A stretch of DNA of 64,000 nucleotides from Rheinheimera mangrovi. Its GTDB lineage: Bacteria; Pseudomonadota; Gammaproteobacteria; Enterobacterales; Alteromonadaceae. Made by a program: the position numbers and the translations under genes. The stretch spans positions 2,184,501-2,248,500 of the forward strand of contig NZ_CP034683.1 of assembly GCF_003990335.1 (NCBI RefSeq), written 5' to 3'. The notes beneath the pieces are model-generated. The model searched no databases. It was not told where the DNA came from and saw only the letters and a program-made list of their open reading frames with translations. This document shows positions 61,506 to 64,000 of the stretch, in pieces; position 1 is the stretch's first letter; each line of letters starts with the position of its first letter.

Positions 61506-63638
61506 ATGTTGGAATTCTGGGCCTTAACATCCAAAGGTGTTGAAGAGCTGTTGGCGGATGAGATCCGTCGTTATCAAGGCGAAGTTATTAAATTAGGCAT
61601 GGGCGTAGTGCGCTTTAAGGCTGAACTTAAAGATGCATATCAGCTGTGCTTATGGTCGCGTTTAGCGACCCGTATTCTACGCTTGGAACAATCCATCGAA
61701 ATTGATGCCAATTCAGACCTGTATCAGGTTGCGATGCGTATTAACTGGCCTTCCTTAATGCGGATGGAGCAAAGCTTTGCGGTGGAATGTGTCGGTAAGC
61801 ACCCGACCATAGACAATACCCAGTTTGGTGGCATGCGGGTAAAAGATGCCATAGTGGACCAGTTCCGCGAGCGCTATGACGCCCGGCCTAATGTTGATCG
61901 TATCGACCCGGATGTAAGGTTTCAGGTGCGTTTAGAGCGCCAGCATTTTCATTTCTTCCAGGATTTTTCTGGTCCATCACTGCATCAGCGTGGTTACCGT
62001 AAAGAGCAGGGCGAAGCTCCATTAAAAGAACATTTAGCTGCCGCTTTATTAATTCGTTCCGGCTGGAAGGCTGATCAACCTTTATATGATCCGTTTTGTG
62101 GTAGCGGTACTTTATTGATAGAAGCGGTGCTGATGGCACGTCAGTTAGCTCCTGGTTTAAAACGTGAAAAGTTTGCTTTTGAACAATGGGGCGATCACCA
62201 GCCAGAATTGTGGCAACAACTGCGTGCAGAGGCTTTAGGCTCGCGTCAGGCTATCGCTGAAGGTGTGACTTTTGTTGGTAGCGATACTGATGAACGTACC
62301 TTACAAAAAGCCCGTCAGAATGCGGCCCGTGCTGGTGTGGCTGACTATATAGAATTTATCACCCAAGATGCGACACAAATTCAATCGGCTGTGTGCGAAG
62401 GTAAAGGCGTTATTATTACCAACCCGCCATATGGTGAGCGTTTAGGGGATTTACCTCAACTTATTCCTGTCTATGCTGAATTTTCCTTAGGCCTGAAAAA
62501 ACACTATCAGGGCTGGCGTTTAGCCATTATTACCTCAAGCCCGGATTTATTGCGGGCATTGAAGCTCTCTAAAGCCAAAAGCTATAAATTCACTAACGGT
62601 CCTTTGGACTGTGAATTTACTATGTTTGATTTGACCGAACAGCAAGTTCAGGTCAATGCCAACAGCCAAAGTGCAGCCTTGTTTTATGCTGAAAGCGAAT
62701 CTTTTGGCAATCGCCTGAAGAAAAACGTCAAGCAGCTGGAGAAGTGGGCTAAACGCGAAAACATCAGTTGCTACCGTATGTATGACGCTGATATTCCGGA
62801 ATACAACGTGGCGGTCGACTGGTATGACGGCGAAGTAGTGATCCATGAATACGCGGCTCCTGCCAATGTGGATGAACAAATAGCGCAAAAACGTTTGTTT
62901 GACGTGGTGAACCTGGTGCCTAAGGTGCTTGGCATTAGCAGCGACAAGCTGGTGCTAAAGGTCCGTGAAAAACAAAAAGGCAAAGAGCAGTATCAGGCAC
63001 TTGCTAAAGCCGGGCAATACAAAGAAGTGACTGAATATGGCGCTAAGTTTTTAGTCAACCTGCGGGATTATTTAGATACCGGCTTGTTTTTAGATCACCG
63101 TGTCACCCGTTTGGCGATTCAACAGCAAGCCAAAGGCAAAAAAGTACTGAATTTATTTGCCTACACAGGCACAGCGTCTGTGCATGCGGCTTTAGGTGGC
63201 GCTTTGTCTGTCACTACGGTTGATATGTCCAATACCTATCTGGACTGGGCCAAACGCAACTTTCTGATCAATGGTCTGGAAGGCAAGGCCTATCAGTTTA
63301 TTCAGGATAACTGTCTGGATTGGCTGAAAGGCTGCAAAAACCAGTTTGATTTAATCTTTGTCGACCCGCCGACGTTCTCCAACTCCAAACGGATGGAAGA
63401 CACCTGGGATGTACAACGTGATCACGTCAAGTTACTGACTATGGTTGGACGCTGCCTGGCGCCGAACGGCAAAGTGATTTTCTCTAATAACAAACGCCGT
63501 TTTAAGCTGGACAAAGCGGTGTTGGAAGAGGCTGGATGGAGTATCAAAGATATTTCAGCCCAAAGTTTACCGGAAGATTTTAAACGCAACCCGCATATTC
63601 ACGTGTGTTTTGAGCTCTTCAAACGGGTTGATGCATAA
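61506..63638 (+). CDS. rlmL: Bifunctional 23S rRNA methyltransferase RlmKL
   Basis: The 710-residue protein has a THUMP domain (residues 45-155), an RlmL methyltransferase domain with DPFCGSGTLLIEAVLMA and TNPPYGERLG, and a C-terminal RlmK domain with FAYTGTASVHAALGG and FVDPPTFSNSKRM. It methylates G2445 (N2) and G2069 (N7) of 23S rRNA during 50S assembly. The glutaredoxin-like gene begins at the next base after the stop, and uup follows two bases beyond that gene. Confidence 0.97.
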   Translation: MLEFWALTSKGVEELLADEIRRYQGEVIKLGMGVVRFKAELKDAYQLCLWSRLATRILRLEQSIEIDANSDLYQVAMRINWPSLMRMEQSFAVECVGKHPTIDNTQFGGMRVKDAIVDQFRERYDARPNVDRIDPDVRFQVRLERQHFHFFQDFSGPSLHQRGYRKEQGEAPLKEHLAAALLIRSGWKADQPLYDPFCGSGTLLIEAVLMARQLAPGLKREKFAFEQWGDHQPELWQQLRAEALGSRQAIAEGVTFVGSDTDERTLQKARQNAARAGVADYIEFITQDATQIQSAVCEGKGVIITNPPYGERLGDLPQLIPVYAEFSLGLKKHYQGWRLAIITSSPDLLRALKLSKAKSYKFTNGPLDCEFTMFDLTEQQVQVNANSQSAALFYAESESFGNRLKKNVKQLEKWAKRENISCYRMYDADIPEYNVAVDWYDGEVVIHEYAAPANVDEQIAQKRLFDVVNLVPKVLGISSDKLVLKVREKQKGKEQYQALAKAGQYKEVTEYGAKFLVNLRDYLDTGLFLDHRVTRLAIQQQAKGKKVLNLFAYTGTASVHAALGGALSVTTVDMSNTYLDWAKRNFLINGLEGKAYQFIQDNCLDWLKGCKNQFDLIFVDPPTFSNSKRMEDTWDVQRDHVKLLTMVGRCLAPNGKVIFSNNKRRFKLDKAVLEEAGWSIKDISAQSLPEDFKRNPHIHVCFELFKRVDA

Positions 63639-63875
63639 ATGCAGATGCGGCTTTACAGCACCTGGGGTTGCCATTTATGTGAACAGGCCGAGCAGCTTTT
63701 GCTGCAGGCCGGTTTGGCAGGTGCGGTAGAAATTATCGATATAGTGGACGATCCGGAGTCTTTTCAGCGCTACCGGGTGCATATTCCAGTGTTTAAAGTG
63801 AAAGACCAGGAACTGTTCTGGCCCTTTGACCTTGCACAGATACAACAACTGCTTGAGCAGTCGTCAGGACAATAA
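63639..63875 (+). CDS. Glutaredoxin-family protein
   Basis: The 78-residue protein has a thioredoxin-fold start RLYSTWGCHLCEQAEQLL with a CHLC redox site, and the cis-Pro in VHIPVFKVK. Short glutaredoxin-like proteins of this type sit between rlmKL and uup in many gammaproteobacteria. Redox partner unknown. Confidence 0.88.
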   Translation: MQMRLYSTWGCHLCEQAEQLLLQAGLAGAVEIIDIVDDPESFQRYRVHIPVFKVKDQELFWPFDLAQIQQLLEQSSGQ

Positions 63876-63877
63876 AA

Positions 63878-64000
63878 GTGGAATTATTACGTTTTCAACA
63901 AGCCAGTCTGGCTTTTGGTACTCATCCCATTTTAGACAAAGTGGATTTTAGTTTATTTGCCGGCGAACGTGTCTGTTTAGTTGGCCGTAACGGCGCTGGT
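63878..64000 (+). CDS. uup: Uup ABC-F ATPase (5' end, cut by window)
   Basis: A GTG two bases after the previous stop opens a frame to the window edge: LLRFQQASLAFGTHPILDK, then CLVGRNGAG, the start of the first Walker A. Gene order and wording match Uup, an ABC-F protein that acts on ribosomes and influences transposon excision. Only 41 residues are visible. Confidence 0.87.
   Translation, partial: MELLRFQQASLAFGTHPILDKVDFSLFAGERVCLVGRNGAG

Overview
The window is a chromosomal stretch of a marine or freshwater gammaproteobacterium. The best guess is the Rheinheimera/Alishewanella/Arsukibacterium group near the Alteromonadales. This is inferred from gene content and family resemblance (FNR/EtrA beside a cbb3 oxidase cluster, HexR-type and LiuR-type operator palindromes, DUF2987 and DUF2989 proteins, an initiator-tRNA array); no database was searched. 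Most of the window is compact housekeeping DNA with short intergenic gaps, clear terminators and frequent 1-20 nt overlaps. Accessory DNA is confined to about 32.0-33.2 kb and 57.9-60.8 kb.

Layout. 0-3.4 kb: end of a cut-off gene, a periplasmic beta-repeat protein, then bax - DUF2987 - DTW. 3.4-13.3 kb (all minus): ttcA, uspE, fnr and the complete cbb3 oxidase module ccoN-O-Q-P-H-I-S plus a TauE/SafE-type protein, i.e. microaerobic respiration, its assembly factors and its probable regulator. 13.6-27.2 kb, central carbon: mutarotase, gapA, malQ, glgB, glgX, gnd, msrB, a DUF2989 lipoprotein and a long GapB-type GAPDH; a perfect HexR-like palindrome lies between gapA and malQ. 27.5-32 kb: M14 carboxypeptidase, zinc-ribbon protein, YeaC-like protein and a large DUF349 protein. 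32-33.2 kb: an intergenic palindrome and a PutAbiC-like gene broken by two in-frame stops. 33.2-38.4 kb: ansA, tRNA-Ser, uvrY-uvrC-pgsA and tRNA Gly-Cys-Leu-Gly; the order pgsA-Gly-Cys-Leu matches Escherichia coli.

38.5-45.6 kb is a C4-dicarboxylate locus read right to left: dctB-dctD, then a sigma-54 promoter with upstream DctD-like sites, then dctA, an outer-membrane porin and a DASS symporter. Sensor, regulator, outer-membrane channel and two inner-membrane transporters are thus encoded together. 45.6-48.4 kb: rluF, an aldo/keto reductase and an e(P4)-type acid phosphatase.

48.5-50.7 kb holds the most unusual gene of the window: a 732-residue divergent tubulin/FtsZ-superfamily protein with a glycine-rich GTP loop, the tubulin signature and an acidic T7-like loop. 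It is flanked by hairpins and stands alone between unrelated genes. 51-54.5 kb: ETF-ubiquinone oxidoreductase divergent from etfBA, with two LiuR-like palindromes between them. 54.7-57.9 kb: a lipoprotein, rmuC and a methyltransferase. 58.5-60.7 kb: an IS3-family element splits an unrecognised gene. 60.8-61.3 kb: three intact initiator tRNA-fMet genes and one decayed copy with an altered anticodon region. 61.5-64 kb: rlmKL, a glutaredoxin-like gene and the start of uup.
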